Assembly: GCF_000373245.1 (NCBI RefSeq)
Contig: NZ_KB890750.1
Span: 772,030-832,219 of the forward strand
Direction of reading: 5' to 3'
DNA: 60,190 bases
Source of the DNA: Echinicola pacifica DSM 19836
GTDB taxonomy: Bacteria > Bacteroidota > Bacteroidia > Cytophagales > Cyclobacteriaceae
In this document: positions 35,763 to 43,422 of the stretch, piece by piece
How positions within the stretch are numbered: the first letter of the stretch is position 1
Layout of the letters: each line of letters begins with the position of its first letter
Notes under the pieces: generated by a model
What the model saw: the letters and a program-made list of their open reading frames with translations, nothing else
Databases searched by the model: none
What the model was told of the DNA's origin: nothing
Translations under genes and position numbers: made by a program

Positions 35763-36341
35763 ATGGAAGATTACCTGATTGGTATTGGCAAGAAGATCAA
35801 GGAAATTCGAAAAAATAATAATCAAACCATACTGACCTTGGCCCAGGAAGCCGAGGTCAGCAATGGATTAATTTCCCGCATCGAAAACGGTCGTACCATC
35901 CCTAGTTTACCCGTACTTCTGAATATCATCCAGGCCCTAAAGGTGGAAGTACCCGAGTTTTTCAATGCCCTCCCCAAGCAAAAACAAGCCAATTTTTTAG
36001 TCTGTAAAGCTGCCGATCAAACCTTAATTGAGAAAGAAGAAGAAGCCGAAGGCTTTGTATATAAATCCATCCTTGGAAAGCAGTTTTCCTCTATGGGTAT
36101 GGAAGCCGTCCTATTAGAAATCCACCCCGGCTCCAAAAGAACCGCTGTGGTCACCGATGCCTATGAGCTCAAATATATGATCGCAGGAGAATGCGACTAT
36201 CATATTGGAGAAGAAAAAGTTTCCCTCAGCGAAGGAGATTGCCTGTTTTTCGATGGAAGAATCCCTCACCTACCTTCCAATATTAGTCAATCCGTCGCTA
36301 AAATGCTGGTCATCTATTTCTATCAGGAACCAGCACACTAA
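35763..36341 (+). CDS. XRE-family regulator with C-terminal cupin domain
   Basis: A 192-residue transcription regulator. The N-terminal helix-turn-helix (about residues 8-64) reads IKEIRKNNNQTILTLAQEAEVSNGLISRIENGRTIPSLPVLLNIIQAL. A cupin domain (about 105-188) contains LLEIHPGSKRT, YMIAGECDYHIGEEKVSLSEGDCLFFDGRIPHLPSN, with histidine and glutamate positions that could bind a metal or small ligand. XRE-cupin proteins usually sense a metabolite and control nearby catabolic or stress genes. It follows a universal stress gene and is convergent with the phosphonate operon; either may be its target, which is inference. Confidence 0.9.
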   Translation: MEDYLIGIGKKIKEIRKNNNQTILTLAQEAEVSNGLISRIENGRTIPSLPVLLNIIQALKVEVPEFFNALPKQKQANFLVCKAADQTLIEKEEEAEGFVYKSILGKQFSSMGMEAVLLEIHPGSKRTAVVTDAYELKYMIAGECDYHIGEEKVSLSEGDCLFFDGRIPHLPSNISQSVAKMLVIYFYQEPAH

Positions 36342-36371
36342 AAGCCCCCCGCAAAATCAAACGGAGGGCTT
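36342..36371 (+). terminator. Probable terminator after the XRE-cupin gene
   Basis: AAGCCCCCCG pairs with CGGAGGGCTT (one bulge) across a 10-nt AT loop, right at the stop codon. There is no long T-tract, so termination strength is uncertain. Confidence 0.5.
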
Positions 36372-36459
36372 CAGCAACAAAACAAACAAAATTAAATCCG
36401 GAATGAATGGGAATCGTCCATCCTATCGCGAATAGCAGGAAGAACTGATCTCTAAAAGC

Positions 36460-36533
36460 TTGCAGACGCTAGCGTCCAAACCTCCGGAGCATCGCCCCTG
36501 CCTTCTGCGGAACGTCCACTCCCTCCCCTCCGG
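36460..36533. repeat. GC-rich block with palindromes between convergent genes
   Basis: The block has a 12-bp perfect palindrome GACGCTAGCGTC (36465-36476) and two copies of CCTCCGGA (from 36481 and 36526). It is clearly more GC-rich than nearby spacers. It may be an intergenic repeat or the end of the phosphonate operon transcript. The copy number in the genome is unknown. Confidence 0.35.
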
Positions 36534-36534
36534 A

Positions 36535-37215
36535 TCAAATCAATAGTGCTCGGAGCTCTGTAATGGTTTCAAGAATATAATCGGGCTTGGCCAGGGCCAA
36601 TTGATCTCTGGTCTGAGCACCACTTAGCACTCCCACAGACAGCCCGCAACCCGCAGCTTTGGCCTCTTCTATATCAATGGCAGAATCGCCCGCCTTCAAC
36701 ACCAATTTTGGATCCTCAATCTGGGTGAGCTCCATGGCCTTTAGGATCATATCAGGATGAGGTCTTCCCCTCTCCACCTGATCAGAAGTCACCAATCCAT
36801 CGATCTGCTTACCTACTTCCCAGCCCAATTTCTTCACCAGCATCTCTGCGATTCGCTGGTCATAGCCAGTATTCAGGACCACTTTTATCCCTGCCTTATG
36901 TAGTGCTTCAAAGAGCTCTTCCACCCCCTCAAAAGTTTTGACGTTTAGGGTTTCATAGGCCTCTATCAATGAAGGCTTAAAATTCGCAAAGGCATGCTTT
37001 GCCTCCTCTTCTATCTCCGTAGAATCCGTACAAGCCGCCAAAGTATCAGTGATAGCCTGCAACTTCTCCTTACCAGCACCATGCTTCAACACCTCTTCCA
37101 GGGTCACCTTATACCCCAGATCCAATATCACCTGATGGACAGTTTTGTACACCACATTGTCCTCATCCACACTTGTGCCTGCCATATCAAATACGGCCAG
37201 TTTTATGCTTTTCAT
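36535..37215 (-). CDS. Phosphonatase-like HAD hydrolase (PhnX-like, TIGR03351 type)
   Basis: The 226-residue enzyme likely cleaves the carbon-phosphorus bond of phosphonoacetaldehyde, giving acetaldehyde and phosphate. The first HAD motif is FDMAGTSVDED: nucleophile D10 followed at +2 by Ala (A12) instead of the usual Asp. This DxA pattern is a mark of phosphonatases rather than ordinary HAD phosphatases. In the cap, HGAGKEKLQAI places K49 where phosphonatase has the Schiff-base lysine (MGxxKxxH). Later motifs are VVLNTGYDQRI, RPHPDMILKAMEL and KAGDSAIDIEEAKAAG. Its start lies one base past the end of the FAD-oxidase gene, so it is the last gene of that operon. Confidence 0.85.
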   Translation of the reverse strand: MKSIKLAVFDMAGTSVDEDNVVYKTVHQVILDLGYKVTLEEVLKHGAGKEKLQAITDTLAACTDSTEIEEEAKHAFANFKPSLIEAYETLNVKTFEGVEELFEALHKAGIKVVLNTGYDQRIAEMLVKKLGWEVGKQIDGLVTSDQVERGRPHPDMILKAMELTQIEDPKLVLKAGDSAIDIEEAKAAGCGLSVGVLSGAQTRDQLALAKPDYILETITELRALLI

Positions 37216-37216
37216 A

Positions 37217-38380
37217 TTATTTACTATTTAAAATACTTTTAATATTTTCCTTGGAAAAACCCGCGCTGCCTGTCATTCCTTTCCCGCCTATCCCGGTGAG
37301 AATTTGGATTGTATTACCTATGTTTTTTTGGAAGATATCCGATGTTTTACACTGAGAATACATACCCCACCACCTTTGGCCTATCTCATAGGTAGGAAGT
37401 TCAATAATCTTCCTGGCCTCAGCAATCATAAAATCATCAATGGCCATATCTAAGTCAAAGCCTAGAGTCTCCACAGAGGAAGCATCGGCATATTGATGGG
37501 AGTCCCCAATGATCACCGAACCGTCCTCCGCTTGCTTAAACAAAATATGCACGCCCCATTTTTTCTGAGGAGAGTTTTCGTTCTCCAGCGCTTTGATCGC
37601 TGCAAAACTAGGGCACTCTGCGAAGGCCTCATATCGGCGGATAGACCAGCCCGTCAATATTGATCCGGGAAGAGAGTATTCCTTCCCCTGAGAGATCGTT
37701 TTCATCATCTGGAGCTTGGAAACTTCCAAGTCACTATTGAGAAATATTTCTGGAAATAAAGCTTTGAAATCCCTGCCACTGCATACCAATGCTTTTGCAC
37801 CTAGAAAACAGGTCCCCCCAGCTGTATGAACCTCCACCTGACCATTGACCTCCTCACAATGTATCACGAGCTGGTTGGTCACTAAGCTTAAACCTAGGGA
37901 AGTCACCAGATAGTCCAGGAATTGGTGGATCATGCGATCAGGCTCCACGGTGACCTCATCCGGGAAATAAAGACCAGACCTTACATAATCGGATCTTAAT
38001 CCCGAAAATTTTGTAAGGCATTCCGTTTTGGACCAACGAATGGATGCGTAATCATTGGTTTTATTGATAGCACATAATTCGTCCAGCAGCGCTTCTTCCT
38101 GCTCATCAGAAGCCAAATATACAGAGCCATTCTGGCGAATGGAAATATCAGTAATTGCCTGGATTTCCTTATAGATCTTCAAGCTTTCCCTGCCATAGGC
38201 CTGCCACTTACTGTTCATTCCCGAAGGTACCACCTGCCCAAAATTCCTAACTGTGGCCTCCTGTGGCTGATAATCCTTCTCCACCATCAAGACGGTATAG
38301 CCCATCTTCAAGGCATGGTAGGCATGAAATGCACCGAGCACCCCAGCTCCTATTATTATAAGGTCATACTTGTTGTTCAT
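37217..38380 (-). CDS. FAD-dependent oxidoreductase, phosphonate-associated (TIGR03364/HpnW type)
   Basis: This 387-residue flavoenzyme belongs to the DadA/glycine-oxidase-like family. The FAD-binding fold starts at the N-terminus with YDLIIIGAGVLGAFHAYHALKMG and MVEKDYQP. The substrate half includes VRSGLYFPDEVTVEPDRM, and the C-terminal flavin contact is LTGIGGKGMTGSAGFSKENI. TIGR03364-type proteins are known to sit beside phosphonate genes. Here it lies between a transporter gene (17-bp overlap) and a PhnX-like hydrolase gene (1-bp gap). It could oxidise an aminoethylphosphonate-type amine to phosphonoacetaldehyde for the hydrolase, which is inference from family and context. Confidence 0.85.
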   Translation of the reverse strand: MNNKYDLIIIGAGVLGAFHAYHALKMGYTVLMVEKDYQPQEATVRNFGQVVPSGMNSKWQAYGRESLKIYKEIQAITDISIRQNGSVYLASDEQEEALLDELCAINKTNDYASIRWSKTECLTKFSGLRSDYVRSGLYFPDEVTVEPDRMIHQFLDYLVTSLGLSLVTNQLVIHCEEVNGQVEVHTAGGTCFLGAKALVCSGRDFKALFPEIFLNSDLEVSKLQMMKTISQGKEYSLPGSILTGWSIRRYEAFAECPSFAAIKALENENSPQKKWGVHILFKQAEDGSVIIGDSHQYADASSVETLGFDLDMAIDDFMIAEARKIIELPTYEIGQRWWGMYSQCKTSDIFQKNIGNTIQILTGIGGKGMTGSAGFSKENIKSILNSK

Positions 38381-39650
38381 GAATCATTAATTTTTCGGAT
38401 GTAATCGCTTTATATTTTTTCTGAATTGCCCAGCGGGATATGATCATCAATATAAAGCCTACCAATGCAATCATATAAGAGCTATAAATAAAGAAGTTTA
38501 GCCAACTAATATCATCCATAAAGAAGTTTTTGTACACCAATACCATCACACTGCCCAGGTACCCAAAGGCATCGGCAATATAGATGAGAAATCCTGCGTT
38601 GGCTTTAAGATGAAATACTCCTATAAATCGATCAAAAAAGAGGCAGTTGAAGGGTACATAACAGATATACAAACCAAATCCAGAGGCTACCATCCACGAA
38701 AACGGCGATAATATCCCTGCTTGAAACAACATCGTGGATCCACCCACAGTCAACACCCCCATCAGCAAGAGAGCAAAATAGGTGTTCAATGCCTTGAGAT
38801 TGTCCCTAATCACCACTACTCCTCCAAGGATCAGCAGGACAACCACCGCTACGATCATCTCCGAATAACTAAACACCATAATGTCCCCCTCAAAGCCAAC
38901 GCTGTCCCAGAGCTCCCTGGCAAAATTATCCCTAAAATCTCGGAATGCAGTCAATAGGGTGTAGAAGAAAACCAATAATAATAGAGGAAAAATAAAGCGT
39001 GTCATCACCCTCATCCTATCCTCTTTGGTCATCGGTACTCTCGGTGACTTAAGCGCCTCATCCTCTGGGCTGGGCGCAGGAAGCCTCTCCAGCATCCAGG
39101 CAAAAACCACCATTGGGAGAATGAAAATAGCCCCAGTGACCGCCGGCATCCAAAAAGCAGATATACTCCACTGGTCCATCGTCCATAAGCCTATGCTCTT
39201 CACCACCCCACTAGAAACTATAAAGCTTCCACATAAAGCCACTCCAAGGATCTCCGTAAACTTACGGCCTTCCAAATACGAAAAAACTATCCCCCAGACC
39301 ATCCCGAGAGTCAGTCCATTGAATATCATCAGGAGAAAATTATAGGGAGCGGGAATCAATGCAAATAACACCAAGCTAAGCTCCGCAAGCAAAATCATCC
39401 CTACCAGGTACCAGGGGCGGTGCCTGGCCTCCATCTCTGACACATAACGGATGCCTGCAAATTTGGATATTGCGTAACCCAGTACCTGAGCAATAATTAG
39501 CAGAATCTTATAGTCCATTCCCCAGAGTCCAAGGCCTTCAAAAGGAACCGCCGAAAAGGGCTTCCGGAAGGCATACATGCAAAAATACGCACCAAATGCC
39601 GCCAAAGCGCCATGTGCCAGAAATATCATTTGCTGTTTTTTCACTTCCAT
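38364..39650 (-). CDS. DUF5690-family MFS-like transporter of the phosphonate operon
   Basis: The 428-residue inner-membrane protein has about 12 hydrophobic segments in the MFS arrangement, with the N-terminal pattern LAAFGAYFCMYAFRKPFSAV reminiscent of organophosphate:phosphate antiporters (GlpT/UhpT-like). It then matches the DUF5690 family of Bacteroidetes (for example LIFNGLTLGMVWGIVFSYLEGRKFTE with small differences). It is the first gene of the operon and overlaps the FAD-oxidase gene. The GlpT-like start and the neighbours suggest uptake of an aminophosphonate, which is inference. A GTTTAC/GTAAAC dyad lies 110 to 130 bp upstream. Confidence 0.8.
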   Translation of the reverse strand: MEVKKQQMIFLAHGALAAFGAYFCMYAFRKPFSAVPFEGLGLWGMDYKILLIIAQVLGYAISKFAGIRYVSEMEARHRPWYLVGMILLAELSLVLFALIPAPYNFLLMIFNGLTLGMVWGIVFSYLEGRKFTEILGVALCGSFIVSSGVVKSIGLWTMDQWSISAFWMPAVTGAIFILPMVVFAWMLERLPAPSPEDEALKSPRVPMTKEDRMRVMTRFIFPLLLLVFFYTLLTAFRDFRDNFARELWDSVGFEGDIMVFSYSEMIVAVVVLLILGGVVVIRDNLKALNTYFALLLMGVLTVGGSTMLFQAGILSPFSWMVASGFGLYICYVPFNCLFFDRFIGVFHLKANAGFLIYIADAFGYLGSVMVLVYKNFFMDDISWLNFFIYSSYMIALVGFILMIISRWAIQKKYKAITSEKLMIHEQQV

Positions 39651-39728
39651 AACCTGCCCAAATCGTTAAATTTTATATCTTGCTGATTGCTAAATACAGC
39701 CGCTGCATTGTTGAGTATTAATTAATAT

Positions 39729-39779
39729 TAGTAAACTTAATTCTTCAAAATTGGCAAAATGTTTACATATAGTAAACTT
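39729..39779. promoter_or_regulatory. GTTTAC-N5-GTAAAC dyad plus a third half-site
   Basis: Between the divergent phosphonate operon and sigma-factor gene, GTTTAC (39761-39766) and GTAAAC (39772-39777) form a dyad with a 5-base spacer. A repeat TAGTAAACTT occurs at 39729-39738 and again at 39770-39779, so a further half-site lies 41 bases away, about four helical turns. This is the layout of a repressor or activator operator. Which of the two flanking units it serves is not certain. Confidence 0.5.
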
Positions 39780-39882
39780 TACGATTTTAAGAATGTGTTA
39801 TTTTCTTGAGGAATGCTTAACATTACAGTCATCTATCCATTGGGGGATTAAACCTCTCGCATAGGGACTAGTCTAAGGGACA

Positions 39883-40434
39883 ATGAGTAAATTTGAAGAC
39901 CAGGAAATATTAGCTTTAATAAGAGACCCAAATACCCTTGAGCAGGGGTATAAGGTTTTGATGGAGCAATATCAGCGAAGGATTTACGGCGTAATTCGGA
40001 AGATGTTGATCATTCATGAGGACGCTGATGATGTCACCCAAAACACCTTTATTAAGGCTTTTAGGTATATTAAAAATTTCAAGGGAGATTCCAGCTTGTT
40101 CACCTGGCTGTATAGAATTGCGACAAATGAAAGTTTAACACATTTGGAGCGAAAGAAAAAGCGATTTCTGATACCGATAGAGGATCATCATCAGAAGATG
40201 CAGTCCTATCTGGACGAATCCCCCCTTATCGATGGGGATGAGATAAGCATCCGTCTCCAAAAAATCCTGCTAACTCTACCGGCAAAGCAGCGCCTAGTGT
40301 TTAACCTGAAGTACTTTGAAGAATTGAGTTACGATGAAATCAAAGAAATAACGGGCACCAGCGTAGGCGCCTTAAAAGCCAGTTATCATCATGCCTCCAA
40401 AAAAATAGAAGCAGAAATAATGGCGGCAGATTAA
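39883..40434 (+). CDS. ECF-type RNA polymerase sigma factor
   Basis: The 183-residue product is a group 4 sigma factor. Region 2 reads YQRRIYGVIRKMLIIHEDADDVTQNTFIKAFRYIKNFKGDSSLFTWLYRIATNESLTHL, with the typical DADDVTQ and FTWLYRIA. Region 4 reads LLTLPAKQRLVFNLKYFEELSYDEIKEITGTSVGALKASYHHASKKIE, the helix-turn-helix for the -35 element. It heads a three-gene unit with a one-helix membrane protein and a Spy-like periplasmic protein, the usual layout of an envelope-stress sigma factor with its anti-sigma partner. Confidence 0.93.
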   Translation: MSKFEDQEILALIRDPNTLEQGYKVLMEQYQRRIYGVIRKMLIIHEDADDVTQNTFIKAFRYIKNFKGDSSLFTWLYRIATNESLTHLERKKKRFLIPIEDHHQKMQSYLDESPLIDGDEISIRLQKILLTLPAKQRLVFNLKYFEELSYDEIKEITGTSVGALKASYHHASKKIEAEIMAAD

Positions 40435-40470
40435 ACCTCTACAGAAAATATAAGTCAAACCCACACTATT

Positions 40471-40845
40471 ATGAAAAACATACCCGAACATACATTATTC
40501 AAGACCCCGGAAGGTTATTTTGAATCTTTAGGCACGAAAACCCTCGCAAGGAAGAAAAAGAAAGCGCAGATGGTGGTGATGTCTAGGATAGGGCTAGCCG
40601 CAAGTGTACTTTTGGCGGTGGGATTATACTTTAGTAATCCTTTTGCAGAAGAAATAGAGCAGAGCCAGTATGTATCCATGGATGCTGAAATTGATCAAAT
40701 GATAGAGCAAGGAATATGGAGTGCAGACGATGTACTGTCCATGTCTGAGGATCCTGATGCGGTCCTGGATGAGCTCCTGCAAGAACAATGGGGCGCTTAT
40801 CAGATGAATGATGCCGATTTGGACTTGGAATTATTGACCTATTAA
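40471..40845 (+). CDS. Single-pass membrane protein, probable anti-sigma partner
   Basis: This 124-residue protein has a cytosolic N-terminus (HTLFKTPEGYFESLGTKTLARKKKK), one transmembrane segment (IGLAASVLLAVGLYF, about residues 37-51) and an acidic periplasmic part (YVSMDAEIDQMIEQGIWSADDVLSM). It starts 36 bp after the sigma-factor gene. I see no classical anti-sigma zinc motif, and the family is not recognised. Size, topology and position make an anti-sigma or signalling partner the best guess. The PEGYFE motif near the start is common in such Bacteroidetes proteins. Confidence 0.7.
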   Translation: MKNIPEHTLFKTPEGYFESLGTKTLARKKKKAQMVVMSRIGLAASVLLAVGLYFSNPFAEEIEQSQYVSMDAEIDQMIEQGIWSADDVLSMSEDPDAVLDELLQEQWGAYQMNDADLDLELLTY

Positions 40846-40855
40846 TCGAAAAAAA

Positions 40856-41302
40856 ATGAAGAAGATACTATTATTTCTAGTAATGATCGCCTGCAGTGGT
40901 GCGCTCTATGCTCAGCGGCCAGCTGCTGCTGACTATGACTCCGAAAAGCTACAAGCCGCCAAAATTGCTTTCCTAACGCAGAAACTAGACTTGCAACCCG
41001 ATCAAGCCACCGAGTTCTGGCCTTTGTATAATAAATTTGACGAGGAAAGACGTGGGTATTTCAAGCAGATGAGGGGTAAAGAAAAAGTCGAAGTTGAAAC
41101 CCTTACTAATGAGGAAGCCAAAAAATTGATCGAGAATAAATTTAAGATGCAACAAGGATTGCTCGATTTGGAGAAAGATTTTACATGGAAGATAGCGAAA
41201 ATTTTAAGTGCAAAACAAGCCTATATGCTCCAGGAAGCAGACCGTGATTTTGTTAGGCATTTGTATAAAATGAACCGTCAGCATGGCCCTGGCCCTCGCT
41301 AA
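40856..41302 (+). CDS. Spy/CpxP-like periplasmic protein
   Basis: A 148-residue exported protein with a signal peptide (MKKILLFLVMIACSGALYAQ) and a mostly helical mature part. The helices carry the LTxxQ-like pattern of Spy/CpxP/CnrX-type proteins: AFLTQKLDLQPDQATEFWPLYNKFDEER and KIAKILSAKQAYMLQEADRDF. It is the third gene of the sigma-factor unit (10-bp gap) and could be the periplasmic sensor or chaperone that controls it. A terminator follows. Confidence 0.8.
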   Translation: MKKILLFLVMIACSGALYAQRPAAADYDSEKLQAAKIAFLTQKLDLQPDQATEFWPLYNKFDEERRGYFKQMRGKEKVEVETLTNEEAKKLIENKFKMQQGLLDLEKDFTWKIAKILSAKQAYMLQEADRDFVRHLYKMNRQHGPGPR

Positions 41303-41336
41303 TCACTCAATAGCTTTCATCTATCACCTAATACAT

Positions 41337-41374
41337 AGAGCACCGCATTCCTAGAATGGCGGTGCTCTTTTTTT
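41337..41374 (+). terminator. Terminator of the sigma-factor operon
   Basis: AGAGCACCGCATTC pairs with GAATGGCGGTGCTCT (one extra G) across a 3-nt loop, followed by seven further Ts. Confidence 0.88.
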
Positions 41375-41517
41375 GCTCCCCTATTGATAGATTTCAAAGC
41401 ACTGAAGAATCGCACCATTCAAGGAGAAACCAGCCATGAAAAGATCCATGGCGGGTTTCCCGTATTCCAATAGCCAAAGGTCCTTTGACAAATCAATAAG
41501 TTATTATTCTTTCTTCA

Positions 41518-43362
41518 TCAGTCCATATTCACATTTGCTTTATAAAGTTGGCTATGTACCTTCTGGAGGAACTCAGGAGTAAGTTTCACTACTTTTCGAT
41601 CATAGGTCATCAGGCCATTGGTTTCCACTTCCACATCAGTGGTTTGGGTGTACACTGCGGCAGAGAGTCCTTGAGGAATTAATTTTGTCAAAGCTTCCAT
41701 GAGCTCCGCATAGCGATCCTGGAGTTCTCCCACCGACTTAAAGCTCTGATATCCCCAATTGTCTTTTTGCTGCCAGGTATGTCCTTCCACGGGAAGCCCC
41801 AATCCTCCAAATTCGCCCAAGGTAATCACCATATCTTTCCCGAAAAACTGAGGGTTTGGCATCGCAGGTTCAGGATAATGATGTAGATCGATGATTTGCC
41901 CAACAGGGAAGAAATTTCCTCCGCTGGCACCATTGATCAATCTACTTTGGTCATAATTCATGGTCCATTTCACGATTTCTTCGGTCTTGAATTGGCCCCA
42001 GGCTTCATTAAATGGCACCCAAACGATAATAGAGGGGAAATTATGAAAGTCATCCATTATTTCCTTCCACTCAGCTTTAAAGATCGCCTCTGATTCAGGG
42101 CTTCGTTCTTTTTCGGTTCCCACACCGACGATTCCAGGACGCGGATTCCAATTATTACCCAGGTCTCCACTAGGCATATCCTGCCATACCAGCATCCCCA
42201 TTTTGTCGCAATGATAATACCATCTGGCGGGCTCCACTTTCACATGTTTACGGATCATATTGAAACCCATATCCTGTGTTTTGGCAATATCAAATACCAG
42301 GGCTTCCTCAGTGGGAGCGGTATAGAGGCCATCTGGCCACCATCCTTGGTCCAGCGGGCCATATTGAAAGATGAATTTATCATTGACCAGCATCCGCTGC
42401 ACTCCCTCCGCATCAAGCTCCATACTTACTTTTCGCATGGCTGCATAGCTCTTGGCCTGGTCCAGCACCTTCTTGCCATTGGTAAGACTTATCTCCAAAT
42501 CATATAAAAATGGATTTCCCGGCTCCCAGAGCTGTGCATTCGGAATGGCTAAGACAGCCGCCTGGCCTATCGTCACTTGCTGCTCAGACAGCACTTGACC
42601 TTCGTTTAATACTTTAACCTCTAGCATTTGACCCGGTAGGGCTCCCTCCACCTCTGCTTCCACGGTAAGGGTACCAGCATCCACATCAGGGGTGTTTTTG
42701 GTTGATGAAATATAGCTTGCAGGAACCTTCTCCGTCCATACGGTTTGCCAGATTCCTGTCACTGGAGTGTACCAGATTCCATGTGGATTCTTCACCTGCT
42801 TGCCTCTAGGCTGCGGCCCTTCATCTGTGGGATCCCATACCCGCACCATGAGTTCATTTTCTTTTGCACCGCTAAGGGCCTCGGTAATATCAAAGGAGAA
42901 AGGCGTATATCCACCTTGATGAATACCAATGGATTTACCATTAATAAAAATCTCTGCTTCCCAGTCCACCGCGCCAAAATGAAGCAAAATTCTTTCTTTG
43001 CTGGAGGCTTTCGCCTCAAAGGAGGTTTTGTACCAAAGCTCTTGGTCCTTCCCCACCGATTTGCCCACTCCTGACAAGGCCGACTCCACAGCAAATGGCA
43101 CTAAAATCTCCCCGTCAAAAGTCTCGGGCAACTCAGCACCCTTCGCCAGAATGCTGTAGTTCCACAGTCCATTGAGATTATTCCAGTTGTCTGCCCGCAC
43201 CAGTTGAGGTCGAGGGTATTCGGGATGTACTGCATGAGGATTAATATTCTCGGCCCACTCGGTCATCACTTTTCCTGCCACTGGAGCCCATTTTCCTTCC
43301 TGGGCCCAAGCAAATGATTGAGCTAATAGCATAGCTGCTCCTAGCAAAATTGACTTTTTCAT
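41518..43362 (-). CDS. GH2-family glycoside hydrolase (beta-galactosidase type)
   Basis: The 614-residue exported enzyme has a signal peptide (MKKSILLGAAMLLAQSFAWAQ), a sugar-binding jelly roll (about 50-210, with GGYTPFSFDIT and HGIWYTPVTGIWQTVW), an Ig-like domain and a TIM barrel. The general acid/base is E453 in VPFNEAWGQ and the nucleophile is E517 in TLGEFGGLG, so it should be active. It is shorter than LacZ and lacks the extra C-terminal domains. GH2 includes beta-galactosidases, glucuronidases and arabinopyranosidases, so the bond is not fixed by sequence. It is the last gene of the polysaccharide locus, 60 bp after the GH127-type gene. Confidence 0.88.
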   Translation of the reverse strand: MKKSILLGAAMLLAQSFAWAQEGKWAPVAGKVMTEWAENINPHAVHPEYPRPQLVRADNWNNLNGLWNYSILAKGAELPETFDGEILVPFAVESALSGVGKSVGKDQELWYKTSFEAKASSKERILLHFGAVDWEAEIFINGKSIGIHQGGYTPFSFDITEALSGAKENELMVRVWDPTDEGPQPRGKQVKNPHGIWYTPVTGIWQTVWTEKVPASYISSTKNTPDVDAGTLTVEAEVEGALPGQMLEVKVLNEGQVLSEQQVTIGQAAVLAIPNAQLWEPGNPFLYDLEISLTNGKKVLDQAKSYAAMRKVSMELDAEGVQRMLVNDKFIFQYGPLDQGWWPDGLYTAPTEEALVFDIAKTQDMGFNMIRKHVKVEPARWYYHCDKMGMLVWQDMPSGDLGNNWNPRPGIVGVGTEKERSPESEAIFKAEWKEIMDDFHNFPSIIVWVPFNEAWGQFKTEEIVKWTMNYDQSRLINGASGGNFFPVGQIIDLHHYPEPAMPNPQFFGKDMVITLGEFGGLGLPVEGHTWQQKDNWGYQSFKSVGELQDRYAELMEALTKLIPQGLSAAVYTQTTDVEVETNGLMTYDRKVVKLTPEFLQKVHSQLYKANVNMD

Positions 43363-43422
43363 TTTGGTTTATTTTAAGTTAAAAATTCAGTACAAAGAAA
43401 TTATTCATTGATAATCCATAAG

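Noticed and set aside
40620-40840. Zinc-binding anti-sigma motif in the 124-residue protein
   Set aside because: No HxxxCxxC pattern is present. The anti-sigma call rests on position and topology only.
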